DNA of 64,000 bases. Origin: Coccinella septempunctata (Eukaryota; Arthropoda; Insecta; Coleoptera; Coccinellidae). The notes under the pieces were generated by a model. It had not been told where the DNA came from and searched no databases. It was given only the letters and a program-made list of their open reading frames with translations. This document shows positions 20,003-32,351 of the stretch, one piece after another. The position numbers and the translations under genes were made by a program. Each line of letters opens with the position of its first letter. Position 1 is the first letter of the stretch. Where the stretch lies: NCBI RefSeq assembly GCF_907165205.1, contig NC_058191.1, positions 4,900,501-4,964,500 on the forward strand. Reading direction: 5' to 3'.

Positions 20003-23000
20003 GTGAGTAGGTACAATAAATGAAACTCCATTTCTAGCTTCAATAACCTGTTAATATACAGTGGATAATATATAAAGAATGGAATAAATTCATTTTCTCG
20101 TACTGGGATTAAAAAAAAACTGCTGGAACACGTCGATCTACTTTTCAAGAGGGGCACATTTTAGGCATATTAACTTGTCTCTAGAGATTCACAACCCGAG
20201 CGGGGGTGCGTGCCACCCCTAGTTTTTGTAATGGGACGGGGGGGTCGAGTGATATCTCAATTAAAAGGTCTCTCGCTCCCGATTATAGCCCTAGAGTTTG
20301 AAGTTGCTAGTGTTATCTTTGTTAACATGACAGCTTGTCAAAATTCCTAATTTAATTAGTTTTCTCAAGCTGTCATATTAACAGAAATTACAGTAGTAAC
20401 TTCAAACTCTAGGGCTCTGTCTAGGGTTATATAACTACCTGCTTAAAAAATAAACAATATCTTACTTTAGTTAATTAAATATTGAAACTGAAACCCTTCT
20501 TGTGCCTAACAGTAACACAAAAACGATACTAGCATATTCGGTTCTAATTTTAGTTTTTAAGTCCGCAATTGTTTCAGGTTTTGTTTTATAAAAAACATTT
20601 TTCAATTTCTGTTAATATGACAGCTTGAGAGAACTAATAAAATTAGGAATTTTGACAAGCTGCCATATTAACAAAGATAACACTAACAACTTCAATCAGG
20701 ATCTCTATCCTGATTATAGCCCTAGTTGACCTTATTTTAAATGTCTCTCTCTCTCTAGAGAGACATTTCACTCAAACCCTTTAAAAAAACTAGGGGTGGC
20801 ACTCAACCCCGCTCAGGGGGTGAAGCTAGAGGCAAAGTAATATGTCTAAAATGTCACTTTTTTTCCGCAAAAACAAGAATAACAGTATATTGAACAATTA
20901 AGTATTGAGTCTTGTATTAAATTTTTTGTAATTTGATACTTCAAGTCTTCAACCTTTTCTTCCTACAAAATGGTATCGTCATGTAACGACCGTGTAATAT
21001 TGAGGTGATGTGATGTAATCAAAACAGTGACGAAAATAGTAGTTGTAAAGAAAAACTTCGAAGTCGGTCAGAATGGATGATCCAAATCTGAAAACAGGAT
21101 CGGCAAAATGACAATCTTTTTATTTTCCTCTTAACATAGGTTAAATTATCAAACTGATGAAAAATTAACGGCATGAAGAGAAGATTTATGATTGAATTCG
21201 ATGGATTTGATGATCTCATGATGATGATCACACAAATGGAGAAATATTTTTTCTGACGTTTCTGACCGTAATATTGCAACCACTACATAACGGTACTTTT
21301 TTTGTAAAAAACCGGAGGTCTGAAGTGCATGTCAAAAATGTTATATTTTTCGAACTTAAAACAGATTATATCATTTTCACAAAAAAAAAATTTTTAAACC
21401 ACGACACGTATTTCGTTATCAGAGTAGCAAGGTAAACAATGCCTGAAGATATGGTATGGTGATAGCGAAACACGAGACGTGGTTTACAAAATAATTTTTT
21501 GTGAAAATCGTATAATCTATTCGAAGTTCAATTGTTCAATTATGGATTTTCATCAAGTATCGCCGACATCAATCCTATATTATATTTTTCAGCTAAGCTT
21601 ACGTGATAATCCACTGGTAGTACAGTTCGTAACTGAAATGTGCAATACTCCAGCTTCCCTATTGGAATTGGCCGCAAGAGTGATAAAATTACATAAAGTT
21701 GTGGTTATAGAAGGAGACATACCAAAGACGTTAATAAATTACCTCAATTCCGCTCATCATTGTGTGAATCCAAGATGCAAAGGTAAGGCAATTAATAGAG
21801 GGTTGTAAAATTTCAGTTTGATGATTGCCGTTATTATTTCTGCAATCCAATATATTCTCATTCATTTATTTATTTAATGAACTGTACAAAACCATTTAAC
21901 AAAAAAATGAAACTAAATTATCAACCATAAAATCAAAGATTATATATTAGAAAGACGGGAAACTAATAGACTAAAAAGTGATGGTTAAAATATTAATTTG
22001 AGTTCCATTTCAAAAGCATATGAAATTTTGTAAAATTGAAGATGACTGTTTTGATCAAAGAGGTTTCGAATGTTTTGATTCTCGTACCGCTTTTAGTTTT
22101 CACGTACTTTTTTTTTTCCCTTGAGATTGATGCTTATGGCGCTCATGTCTTTGGTTTATGAATAATTGTGATATGAAACAGAACGCTTCAGCTTGATTTA
22201 GAAATGAAATGAAGGTCTGAATTTAGTTGCGGGGAAAAGGGAAAAAAACAAATGAAGTGGGGGGAATTCTCCTCAATTTGGGTTATCACTGCATATGCAA
22301 GTTTAAGGGTGTTATACCCGTTCTCCCGAAACGTGAATTCCGCTAGATGGCACTATATGAAAATTTCTTTAACTGAACATATTTTACGTCCCACCAAGAC
22401 AATAGCTCCACCCTGCATTGCCTCCAAAGTGCATTGTCATGCTGCCCACGAGTTTTTTCTGCCGAAACTTTCGATGACTCGTAAAAATAACGAATTTTCG
22501 AATTTTATATAGGTACATATCATTGAACTCTAAAAGTACTTTTAGAATTCACTGGTACATATAGTCCGACACCCAAAACGGTATTTTCACGTAAATTTTA
22601 GGAGGATGTTATAAATCTTGCCTGTATTGAATTTTCTGCAAGAGTCTTTTACCACCCGTCCTTTTGTTATTATAAAATTAACCCTCATAAAAGCTGGTCA
22701 ACTGTTTGGCCATAAATCTAAATGCAAAGTGAATTGTAATTGGCTACTCAGAAATAGAAGGGCGGAGTTTGAGGAGAGGCGGGAGAATTAATCTTATTTC
22801 CTTCAAAAATCGAGAAAAATTGAAAAAAATTTTTTTTTCGTTATCATGTTCTTTTTAAGAAAATACTCGTGTTGATGTTGATTATTTCAAACCATTACTT
22901 TTGCATTCGAATTTATACTCATATATAAATACCACCATTTTCAAACTGAGTTTAACAGAAAATTTTTTTTTTCAAAAACGAAACGTGTGTCTCTTTGTTC

Positions 23001-23845
23001 CTTCCTTCTGATTATACATGTTGAAAATGAGATGAATTCATCAGTCCGTTTTTGAATTAAGATGGAAATAAATAGCATTGTGAAGCATAGGGCAAATGAA
23101 AGTGTTGTACAACCAAACTAAATAATTATGAGTTTCATTCATGATTTTTTCAAATTCACCGCGGAAACTATTCAAAATCATTCTTCAAATATGGGGTTTA
23201 AAATTCAAATCGCTTGGTTCCGAGTTTACGATTTGGCAACAGCGCCTACAAGACAATGAAAAGAACAATGTCCGATCAGTATGTTTATAAAATAACAGCT
23301 GTTGATATACAGGCGCGTACTTACTGGCGAGCTTCAACCGGCCATAAAAATCCCATAAAATTTTACGACCTTCCTCGTTCCTCGCAGACTTCATAGACAG
23401 CTATCTTTGTCTATCTCATCAAGATAATGTATTTGTTGTCCCTTATTATCAAGGCATATTTCAGTCGATGTTGCCAACTTGTGCAATCGAGATGAAACGC
23501 TTTAAATTTTAAATACTAATTTTTATTTTTCATTTTTGAGTGCTTAAAATAATTTTGTTTGGGAAACGGTTGAAATGATTATTTAAAAGTGTGACGTTTC
23601 AAAGATATTTCATAAAAAATACATCATTTTCGTCAGAAGGAGTATTCCCTATTCTAGGCAATATTATTTTTCCAGGTGTTTACTTCGACAATAGAGTTGA
23701 ACATATCAAATTTGTGGACTTCTGTGGAAAATACAGGATACCCCTACTGCAGTATTTATGCTCATCCAAATGCAGAAAGGGCTCAAAAGAGGAAATGGTC
23801 AGACCATCAAGATCGTATATGATGAAGAAAGTTCTTCTTGGTTAG
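19786..23845 (+). CDS. LRRC58: LRRC58-like leucine-rich-repeat protein, 3' part (three exons)
   Basis: Exons 19786-20002, 21593-21782 and 23676-23845 join in frame. The first two carry LRR units: ILSLGGNEIVEVPSILGQL, ILSLCDNKIETLPAHIANL, SLQLHKNRLKVLPPEIIAL and ELSLRDNPLVVQFV. The conserved C-terminal domain follows (LLELAARVIK, CVNPRCKGVYFDNRVE, IKFVDFCGKYRIPLLQYLC, SSKC) and the protein ends MMKKVLLG, like the end of vertebrate LRRC58. The Cys pairs C-x4-C and C-x3-C may bind a metal (inference). From memory, mammalian LRRC58 has been reported as a ubiquitin-ligase substrate receptor acting in cysteine metabolism; I could not verify this here. The first exon starts in phase 2 after a TTTTTCAG acceptor, so the N-terminal LRRs are encoded upstream and were not found. 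The gene converges on GSK3. Confidence 0.9.
20154..20857. mobile_element. Foldback element in LRRC58 intron (about 700 bp)
   Basis: Terminal inverted repeats: CACATTTTAGGCATATTAAC at 20155 pairs with the sequence ending TGTCTAAAATGTCAC at 20857. Subterminal pairs follow (GTGCCACCCCTAGTTTTT and its complement near 20788). Internally CCCTAGAGTTTGAAGTTGCT and AACTTCAAACTCTAGGG form a further hairpin of about 125 bp, and a third related segment lies at about 20600-20700. No coding capacity is present. Confidence 0.85.
21364..21517. mobile_element. Hairpin MITE in LRRC58 intron
   Basis: Arms 21364-21415 and 21466-21517 are inverted copies (GATTATATCATTTTCAC against GTGAAAATCGTATAATC, and CCACGACACGTATTTCG against CGAAACACGAGACGTGG). 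It ends about 75 bp before the acceptor of the next exon. Confidence 0.85.
21593..21782 (+). CDS. LRRC58: LRRC58-like internal exon B
   Basis: The acceptor TATTTTTCAG ends at 21592 and the donor GTAAGG starts at 21783. The exon encodes the last LRR and the start of the conserved C-terminal domain, ending in phase 1 inside the Gly of CKGVYF. Confidence 0.95.
22262..23648. repeat. Dispersed repeat family E, copy 2, split by an 0.8-kb insertion
   Basis: In reverse orientation relative to copies 1 and 3. Its far end is at 22262-22305 (CTCAATTTGGGTTATCACTG). The rest resumes at about 23110 and runs to 23648 (TTCGTCAGAAGGAGTATTCC). About 800 bp between them (22306 to about 23109) interrupt the unit; I found no TIRs on that insert. 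The repeat stops only 27 bp before the last LRRC58 exon. Confidence 0.85.
23676..23845 (+). CDS. LRRC58: LRRC58-like terminal exon
   Basis: The acceptor ATTTTTCCAG ends at 23675. The exon encodes GVYFDNRVEHIKFVDFCGKY, the remaining Cys residues, a basic linker and the terminal KKVLLG, then a TAG stop at 23843-23845. I could not identify a definite polyadenylation site close downstream. Confidence 0.95.
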
Positions 23846-26800
23846 ATCACGAGTTTGTTAGCACTGAACGGACAACATTTATTATCGTTTGACATTTCTT
23901 GCTGATGATGTTAAACTTTGATTAATTTTTGTTATATAGTATTACTTCTGGCAGCGATATATAAATTATACATTTTTTTTTTATTTGTTCAGTCAATTTC
24001 CCCATATTCCTTTCCTTTGCAGTGGCAGATCTATACTCAATCAAATGGGGCGGGCCCTAAGCACAAGGCAAATTTTGAGCCTTTACTTTATTAGAAAATT
24101 ATTTCTTGGCAATCCGACTGCTTTTATAAAAGTGAATGGGATATATTATGTCAGGCTCAGATACTAAAATCCGTCAGTTTGTGAAAAATCTAGTAAATTT
24201 GTGAACTGACGAACATTTTTTAAATCGCTATTGAAATGCAGATCCTTTTACAAACGACCTGAAATATTCAGTCAGTTTCTTAACTGAGATAGTCAAACCA
24301 TTAAATGAATCTTGTCCTTGAACTATAGGTATAAAATCAGTATTGAACTGTTATATTGTTATCAGCTGAACTTCATTATCCTAGACATAAGAACAGTGAA
24401 GGAATAGTTATTTGTGCTGTTTATGCAACCAGTTTGGGAAAAGCAGCGCGAAATTCGAAAAATAGTGTTTTCCAACGTGTTTCACACAATAATTTTTCTA
24501 ATTTTGAATAGGATGTGACAATGAATTCGAATTACCCTAAACCGTCCCTTGCAGATTCCTTTTTGAATCGTCCAGTGAAGGAAATATTTATTTTTTCACT
24601 ACGTTACTATGTAGGCAAGTATCTTTTCATTAGGCGATATTATCAGTTGCGAAATATTTTACTTTTCGTAACTGGTTAAAAAATTTTCTTACCAGAATAG
24701 TAATTATTATGGATAAAAATATCCTCGCATACTGCTGCTTTTTCAAATTCTTCTATTTGGTAGAGGTATGGAGTAATCTTCGAAATTGTAGGTACTCTTC
24801 CATTTAAAAAACTGAACCAGTTTCAGGCTGAACTTTTAAAAGGATGAGGATATGACAATACGTCTGTAAGGCGGTTTACAAATTGACTGAAAAAATCGAT
24901 TGTAAAACAATCTGTTTCTCGAAATCGTTAGACAGTTAGTAAAATGACTAGTCATTATGCATATAAGGTTCTATTGTCTATTCCATACTTACCTTGGACG
25001 GCTTCGACGGTTCGTAAAAACTAATTATTCATCTAGGCTATTTTGAAACGGAATTGACTTTCAGTAGATTTCCTAATCCATCCAGAAGAATCATAATCTG
25101 CGCAGGTTAGCGCTTTTTCGACTGAATTGCCACAAATTCACAATCTAGGTGGATTTGCCCACTCAGAGTCGATTTGCTTGGGCTAAGGAATATAATATGC
25201 CCATACTTTTGAGAAGTCTCGTCTTTTACAAAGATTCATGTAGCCATCGAATATTGGGGGGTTAATATTCAATGAATGAATGAATATTCAATAATATTAG
25301 GCTTCGGATTTTCAGTAGATACAAGATTCATTCCTGATAGATATGCTGATTTGTTTAATCAGATAAATACATATCTACATTTTTCCTAATATCATTATAT
25401 TCGATTTCTGGAAATGTTAGGGATATCCGCTTATTCTTGGATAAATTCAGCATAATCTTTCTTCAGGATGAAACCATATGTAGGTACACACGTGGTAGGT
25501 TTCAGTCGACGTTATATTTTGCCTTTTCGGTACGTACCAAATTAGTGAAATAATCACTTTTCAAGGTAGATTCGATAGTCAGGTAGATTGGTCTACTCAA
25601 TCTCATTTTGGGTAGAATGGCCTTTTGGAAATCTGGGTAAGTATTAGGTATCTTTGACTAAAAATATAATTTTCTCCGTAGATCCGCTGCTTTTTGATTT
25701 GAAACTATGAATATTATTTAAAATTCGTCGATTTGTGACTGATCATGACTGATTAAAATGAAAATTTCGTACAACCCCGCAATGAATAATGAAACAAATT
25801 AAAATTTTGTTATTTATTACTAATTATAGTACAGAGCTTCAATTACTGCCTGCACTAGTCTATGGCAAGTTTTATGTACAAATAACTCGATTTCTAATTT
25901 TAAATATACTACGGAGCGCACAATATTATATAATGTGAATGCTAACAAAAAGAGATCTAACCATATTTACAGAATGCCTTCAACAAATACATTCTTCAAT
26001 AATATTTAATTATAGACATAAAGTTGAAATAACACTTGGGTAAGCTAAAAACTATCAATACAATGATTAATTTCACAATCGTTCTGATAGGCAGTCTGTA
26101 CTTATCCGGACATTTATATGGCATTCATGGAATGCATATAACAAAAACATACAAGATCAACCTGAATGGCTTTAGGTGTAATGTCGAATACCTTTACAAG
26201 ATTCAGAGAGGTAGAACTTGTTTTCTTCGACAATCTCCGCAAGCAGACATTTTCAGTTCAGGACAGGGATTTTTTGTTACCCTGTGTCAGTTCATTAAGT
26301 TTGTATCATATACAATTATGAAATAGGAATTCCACTTTTTCCAATCTACGACATAAACCAGATGCATTTTTCGCCTATTATACGAATACACATTCAATAT
26401 TCTTGCACTTTCAAAAACATTCTGGAAGCATCAATAACAATAAATAAGAATACACAAGGCATTCAATTATTTTCCAATATAGATCACAATAACTCTTCGC
26501 AAAACACTCGAATCTTTTTCCCAAACTACTTGTTTCAAAAATAAAAAACATTATATTTCCTTGAATTCAAGCCAAAATAAATGTTAATTTTGTTAGTATC
26601 CAAGTTTTATACAACTCTTCTAACTCGTCACTATCTTGAACGGAAACAAATTTTATTTTTAGATGATTTTATAATATTTTTATAGACCAGAAATTACGGC
26701 AAATGAAATATAAACATCAAACTGATGGGACAATCATGCACATGAAGAGTGACAAAGCATTTTAATACTGGAATAACAATGAATATGCAAAACTCCAAGA

Positions 26801-29800
26801 TTTGCTATCTTCATAAACAAAATTTGAACAATTGATAAGGATAAACGAGGTGTTTCACCATAAACTGGACTAACATATATAGTCGTCTCATTGTATAAAG
26901 ACATTGGTCTTTATACAATAATGGTCGTTTAGATGCAATCAGGAGAAATATTTTCGAACCTAAGCGAGATAGAGGATGTTTAATTGGAGTTTAAGGGTAT
27001 TTTTCAGCAGTATTTTTTTGGGTGACTTTGTGAAATAACGGTTCCTTGTCATATCTTTGAATTTTTAAGTGCTCAATCCAAATATAGTACATGGAATTCA
27101 GAAAAGTTCAAGACTTTTTCTCACGGTTGCCAAATTGGATATACTAAATTTTCTAAAAGAATTGAATAGAATAATCTCCGCGAAAAAATTGAAATTTTTC
27201 GTCTTTAAAATCCCTTTCATTGTAAAGATGACTATTAAAAAACATCAAAAACTATCTGAAGAAAACCTCTTGGATTTCTCACATAATTTTATTCCAAATA
27301 CATGGTGGTCCTACGAAGGCCATTTTTAAAAAATGAAATCGACTTTTGCAGACTTTCCGCTATTTCTAATTTTTTTTTCAGAAATTTATATCATATAATG
27401 TTCAAGCACCAGAAATCGTTATTTAAAAACTCACACAACACATTTAACAAAATATTGTTGAAAAATGACTGCAAAATACCCTATATCTTGATTTTACAGG
27501 CTGTCTAAATAAATGCGAAAGACTTAAGAACATGATTCCTGATGAAAATAAGCAGAAGTAGTTCATATAAATTTTTCCGGTTCTAAAAAACACTGTGTCA
27601 TAAAACTTAACATAACACGAAGCACTAAGTAAAGATTGCTCACACAATTTTTTTCAATCCCATAACTATTATTAAGATGAAGGTAGTTTAACGCCAAAAG
27701 TAGTGTGTTCATAAACTTACTCCGAGAGTAGAGTATGAGTATGCCATGAAAGATGTCAAAATAAATGCCAGTCCAATTTATTTCATTATTAGGGGTCGAA
27801 ATTTACAAATCCCCTTATGATTTTCCTTCAAAAATGCTTTTCGTGGGAAGATTTTCGAAAAGTGAAATTCTCTTATGGTCTCCCATTCAATTCTAAAATT
27901 TTCTTGCAAAACTTTGTTATAGTCGATACTTTTCTCAGAATAAATCAAAACTAACGAGCAGTTTTCGTAATTTTTGGTTCCATTGCATCGTATAAGTGTT
28001 CCATAGAATGAAATATCCTTGAGTGTCATGAGGGATAGTTATTTTCAACCCTCATAATCATAATTATGAGATCGACTAAAATATCTACTTGGAACGTCAT
28101 ATTATGTAGAGTTTTATGAGTTTTTTAGTACCCGTAGAAAAAATTAAAAACTGTCAACTCGTTAACGCCATCCAAAGGCTGTATCTCTATAAAAGGGGGT
28201 GTTTCGAAAAAAATTTATATGAACTACCCCTGCTAATTTTCATCGAGGAATCATGTCGTGAAGTACTTCGCATTTATATCACAAGGCAAAAATGTTTCTA
28301 TCGATCTCATTTGCCAATATATGTTTTTGTTTAAATTTGAAGTTAAACTGTTCCCTTATAATTTTATTACGCGAATTCGCCATTGCCAGACTAAACATTT
28401 AGTGAAAAGTTCGTAGGATTTATTTTGGCTAAAAATAAGAAAAGAAAATGAGCGATGAAGAATATATTAAACTCGAAAATTAAAATTATGCATTGAAGTA
28501 ATCAGATAGTCTCCAGCTGTCAATTTATGTTCATTTTGATTCTTTTAAAATGCAAAATGTACTACAAATCTGCAAGTGGAATAATTATGTATTTTGTGCA
28601 ATAAGCATCATGTATTTTGATTACATATATGTACGATGAGTAAAACACCAAAAATACTATATTTTGTGTGCGAATTTTTTCAAGACAATAATATTAATTC
28701 AAATTTTCAGGTACAAGTAACAGGATTGAAGCAGTTGAAAAGAAAACATTGACATTTTTATCCAATCTTGAATAGTAATATTCCCTTTAATTTTGAAGAT
28801 ACATATTTATAAATTGGTAATAAAATTTATAAATATATTTTGAGAAACCATTGTATATAACGGTAGGTTTATGCAGTAATGCATCATAGTAAGAACTGAA
28901 ACCTACAAAAGAAACAAGAAACCAATCTAATGGGTAGATGGCGATTATTTCGACATTCTTTCCTTAGGTTTCAGCAACTCTGCATGAACCCACTCTAACC
29001 TACAATTGTCTATAAAATGGCGGCTTTTCAAGAACTCATTCAATTCTCTTACGTGAGATCAATTGTTTTTTTCGAAATTATATGCGTCTCATAAAAATTA
29101 AGGGAGAAAAAATAAAGAATTCTCAGGTGATTTTAAACAAGCTGTAACAATTAAAAAAAGCGAATTCGGTTTTCGCCTTTCGCAACTTTCCCTCAAGAGT
29201 ATTCTTTTATAACCTTTCAATGTAGCAAGAAAAAATCACCTATTAAAATTCGCATGCAAACTAAAATATTTCTTTACTCAACAATGGACTCAACGGATAC
29301 TTTAGGCTCTCAATGAATTTTGCATTATTTTGAAAATAAATGAAAATTTGATATAAAAACAGTGATGAGCTTTCGAGAATCATTCAACTTCACTCTGTAG
29401 TTCTGTTAGTTAGATAGAATTAAATTTGATGAGTATATTTGAGATTTCAAAAACGTCCATTCATTTCTTAGAAATCAGAAATATTTCTCAAGTACAATAC
29501 ATTCAGTAGTGTCCGACTGACAATCTACTCAAGTGGTTTAAAGTTAAAGCTGAAATTTGTGACATTTTACAAAAAGTAGTAGAGTTCCAGGCGATACATT
29601 TATTACAATCGATATACAGAAATCATTATAATCTCTTGAAGTGAGTAATCGTTTTCCATAATTAATCAGTCTGACACTATAAAAAATATGTGTTGGTAAT
29701 TGAAATCAAAATGCATTGCATGTTTTAAGCTATAACAAAGATATTCTACAAATATATATTTTTCATTAATTTTTTTCTAAAGCAGACACTAGAAGTACAT

Positions 29801-32193
29801 AATTTGGAATAATGTTTCTTAAACTCGAATATTTTGCAACATCCACTGCGTTAGTTGAAAGGCTAAATTATCTAGTGCTCTCTATTTTTATTTATTTTCC
29901 GAAATCACACCAACATACTTACTTCAATTGGTTACATTCCAATATAACCAACATTAAATTCTTATAAGAATAAATTATAGTAAATTCAATAGCTACAGGG
30001 TGTCTTAGAGCTGTTGTATGATGCATTGGACAAGTTTTTCTTCAACAGCGAACGTTTTTACGCTGGAAGAACTAATTATATATTCTCAATTCAATTGGTG
30101 AGAATCGACCCAAGTTGCCATTTAAATTTGATATTGTGAGGTCTGAACAAGTTTCAGATGTTTAGAAAATAAAGTGAACCTAGTTGTTTTAGTAATTAAT
30201 AGTAGCACCGTTAATCAAAATATTCAGTATATCAATAATATGAAATTAATTTAGAAAATATTACTAAAACATCTATAATTTAACCATAATTAGATAAGAA
30301 AAATGACTTATTGAACATCATTTTCACAATACACCAAATTAAAACAACTTCTAAACTCAGTAATATTCTACAAGTTCAAACAATGATAACGAAAACATGG
30401 AATTCTTATCCTACATTTTGGAAGGGCGAAAAAAAAAACAATAAAAGCCATACTTTTGTTTTTGTTATATTACGAGTGGATTTTCAATATATATATACAC
30501 TGCTAACTCTTGATCTAAGGTAATTCCACAAATAAATATTTTTTTTTGAAAACTCATTATAGCTCTAGATTCAATTTAAGAAAAATGTTTTAGGTGGACA
30601 ATTTTCCCACAGATGAACTCTTCACCAAAAACAAGATTGCATACTCGGTTTTTCTTAAGTGTGCATCTATAAGCTGAGCTTCAACATCAAAATGGAGAAA
30701 AAATATTTTTTTTCCGTTTCATATTTGATGTTAAACTAAATCTAAAATGGAGTTTTGATATCTGCATTAACTTGATCGACTTGCTTTGAATCGCAAATCT
30801 AGATAACACCGATCCTACTTATCAATTTCAAGACACAACCCATAAAAATGTTTCTCAATAATCAAGCTATTAATTTTCGACTTAATTAATGATGGACATT
30901 CATAATTTCATAGACGAATGGATTCGATTCATTGTTAAAAAAAAATTAATTTTCAATAAAACACTTTTCTTAAAAAGGATTCATCCGAATGTCATGTTCA
31001 ATAGGAAAACTATATTAAAAAATTTTTCGAATCATACATAAATAAAAATTTCAATAAATACGAGAAGCTCCAAGACGACACATATTTCATGATTGGGATT
31101 TGAAAAGTTAAAAAAAATCAACACCGATAAAAACGAGGATGGGACACCTTTGAGGAAATTTGTACTCGTTGAAATCTTGAACTAGAAATATCATATTGGC
31201 AAAAGCTCACCTGTAACATCAGATAATGGAATTTTATTGATTGAAATCGCAGTTTAAGGAAAGTACGAAAATTGGTCTGTACTTTTATGTGATTTATTGA
31301 TTCTATCCTTGTTTCTCATAGATGAAGAATAGTTCAAAAATAAATAACGACAATTCATAGGAAAAGACATTTGTATGAAATTTCGTTAAGACCTCAATAA
31401 TATATACTTTCACATTTTTTTAATGATTGGTCAGCAATTAATCCGTAAATGCTGAAAATGAAATATTCAAATTGCTCCTAGATCACCTCAGATATGTATT
31501 ACAATTAGATTTACAAATTCACAAAATTAGATTCAAACCGAAAAAGCTAAAACAAAAATAATACATAAATTACAACAATTGATACCAGATTGATGAAATG
31601 CATGAAACACTTAAAAAAAGTATTAGAAATAACAGGTAATGATGAAATATACTCATACAACATAAAAGTAACAAGAAAATAGGAACACCTAAGAGATAAC
31701 TAGTTTTTAATGTTATATTCAAAGTTGAAGGAATCACATGTAACTTGTATAGTTTTTAATGGTTTAGTGATATCCTCTTAGTCATTGCCATAACTTGATC
31801 GACACTACAACGTTGAATCTTCCGAAAAACTGGTGGAAGGTGATATTTTATCAGTTTAATCATCTCAATATTGAATTTCAACGAGTACAGAGTAATAAGC
31901 TATATATCAATGGATCAAAAACAATAAGTCAAAGAGTTCTGTACAATGAACGTATATTAAATTTTATATACTCTAAATATAGTACAGCCGTCCCAGCGAA
32001 ACGGACAAAGAACACACAGATCTGAAAGATGTAACATATTGAAGTGGATCAGCAGAAAAGCACGCACCCTAAATTTTGCGTGCAAATTTTTATGTGGTGT
32101 ATGTGTGTGTTTTGTACGCCTAGAAAAAGACCCATATTGTGTTGGGTGCCCAACCGTCTGCCATTTATTTTTTTACAGGAATAAATTATCAAT
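23846..32193. other. Convergent intergenic region and 3' UTRs, repeat-poor
   Basis: This 8.3 kb separates the stop codons of LRRC58 (plus) and GSK3 (minus). It should hold both 3' UTRs. AATAAA signals on the minus strand occur just after the GSK3 stop (about 32165-32184). A plus-strand AATAAA near 28820 follows a TTTTCAG-like site at 28710, which could be an alternative 3' end but is unsupported. Recognised repeats are limited to about 27488-28280. A 96-codon frame at 26036-26326 needs a non-ATG start and has no recognised domain. Confidence 0.5.
27488..28280. repeat. Degraded inverted-repeat element of the ACAGGGTGT type
   Basis: The left end (CTGTCTAAATAAATGCGAAAG, TAGTTCATATAAATTTTT) and right end (AAAAATTTATATGAACTA, CTTCGCATTTATAT) are inverted copies. 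The right part is closely related to 61582-61790 in reverse orientation, including a shared ACCCGTAGAAAAAATTAAAA motif. Confidence 0.65.
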
Positions 32194-32351
32194 CTAAGCC
32201 ATACCGGAGGCGGTGGCTGCAGCTACTACAGGGGTATCGCTGCCCTCGGTAGCCACACTCGACGGGCCGTCCTGGGGACTGTTGGTTGACTCGGAACCAC
32301 CCTGTCCCCTAGGAATGAGTATCGCATTGAGGCTAGGTTGAATGCTCAACT
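32194..32351 (-). CDS. sgg: GSK3 exon 7 (terminal)
   Basis: The acceptor TTTTTCAG is followed by codons for ELSIQPSLNAILIPRGQ and a tail rich in Ser, Pro, Thr and Ala that ends ATASGMA and a TAG stop at 32196-32194. The tail varies among insect GSK3 proteins. Confidence 0.95.

Noticed and set aside
26036..26326. 96-codon frame with a hydrophobic N-terminal stretch
   Set aside because: It needs a TTG start, has no recognised domain and no splice support, and lies in AT-rich intergenic DNA.
28711..28830. Alternative 3' exon of LRRC58
   Set aside because: There is an acceptor-like TTTTCAG and an AATAAA, but no conserved coding continuation; the stop at 23843 already ends a complete LRRC58 C-terminus.
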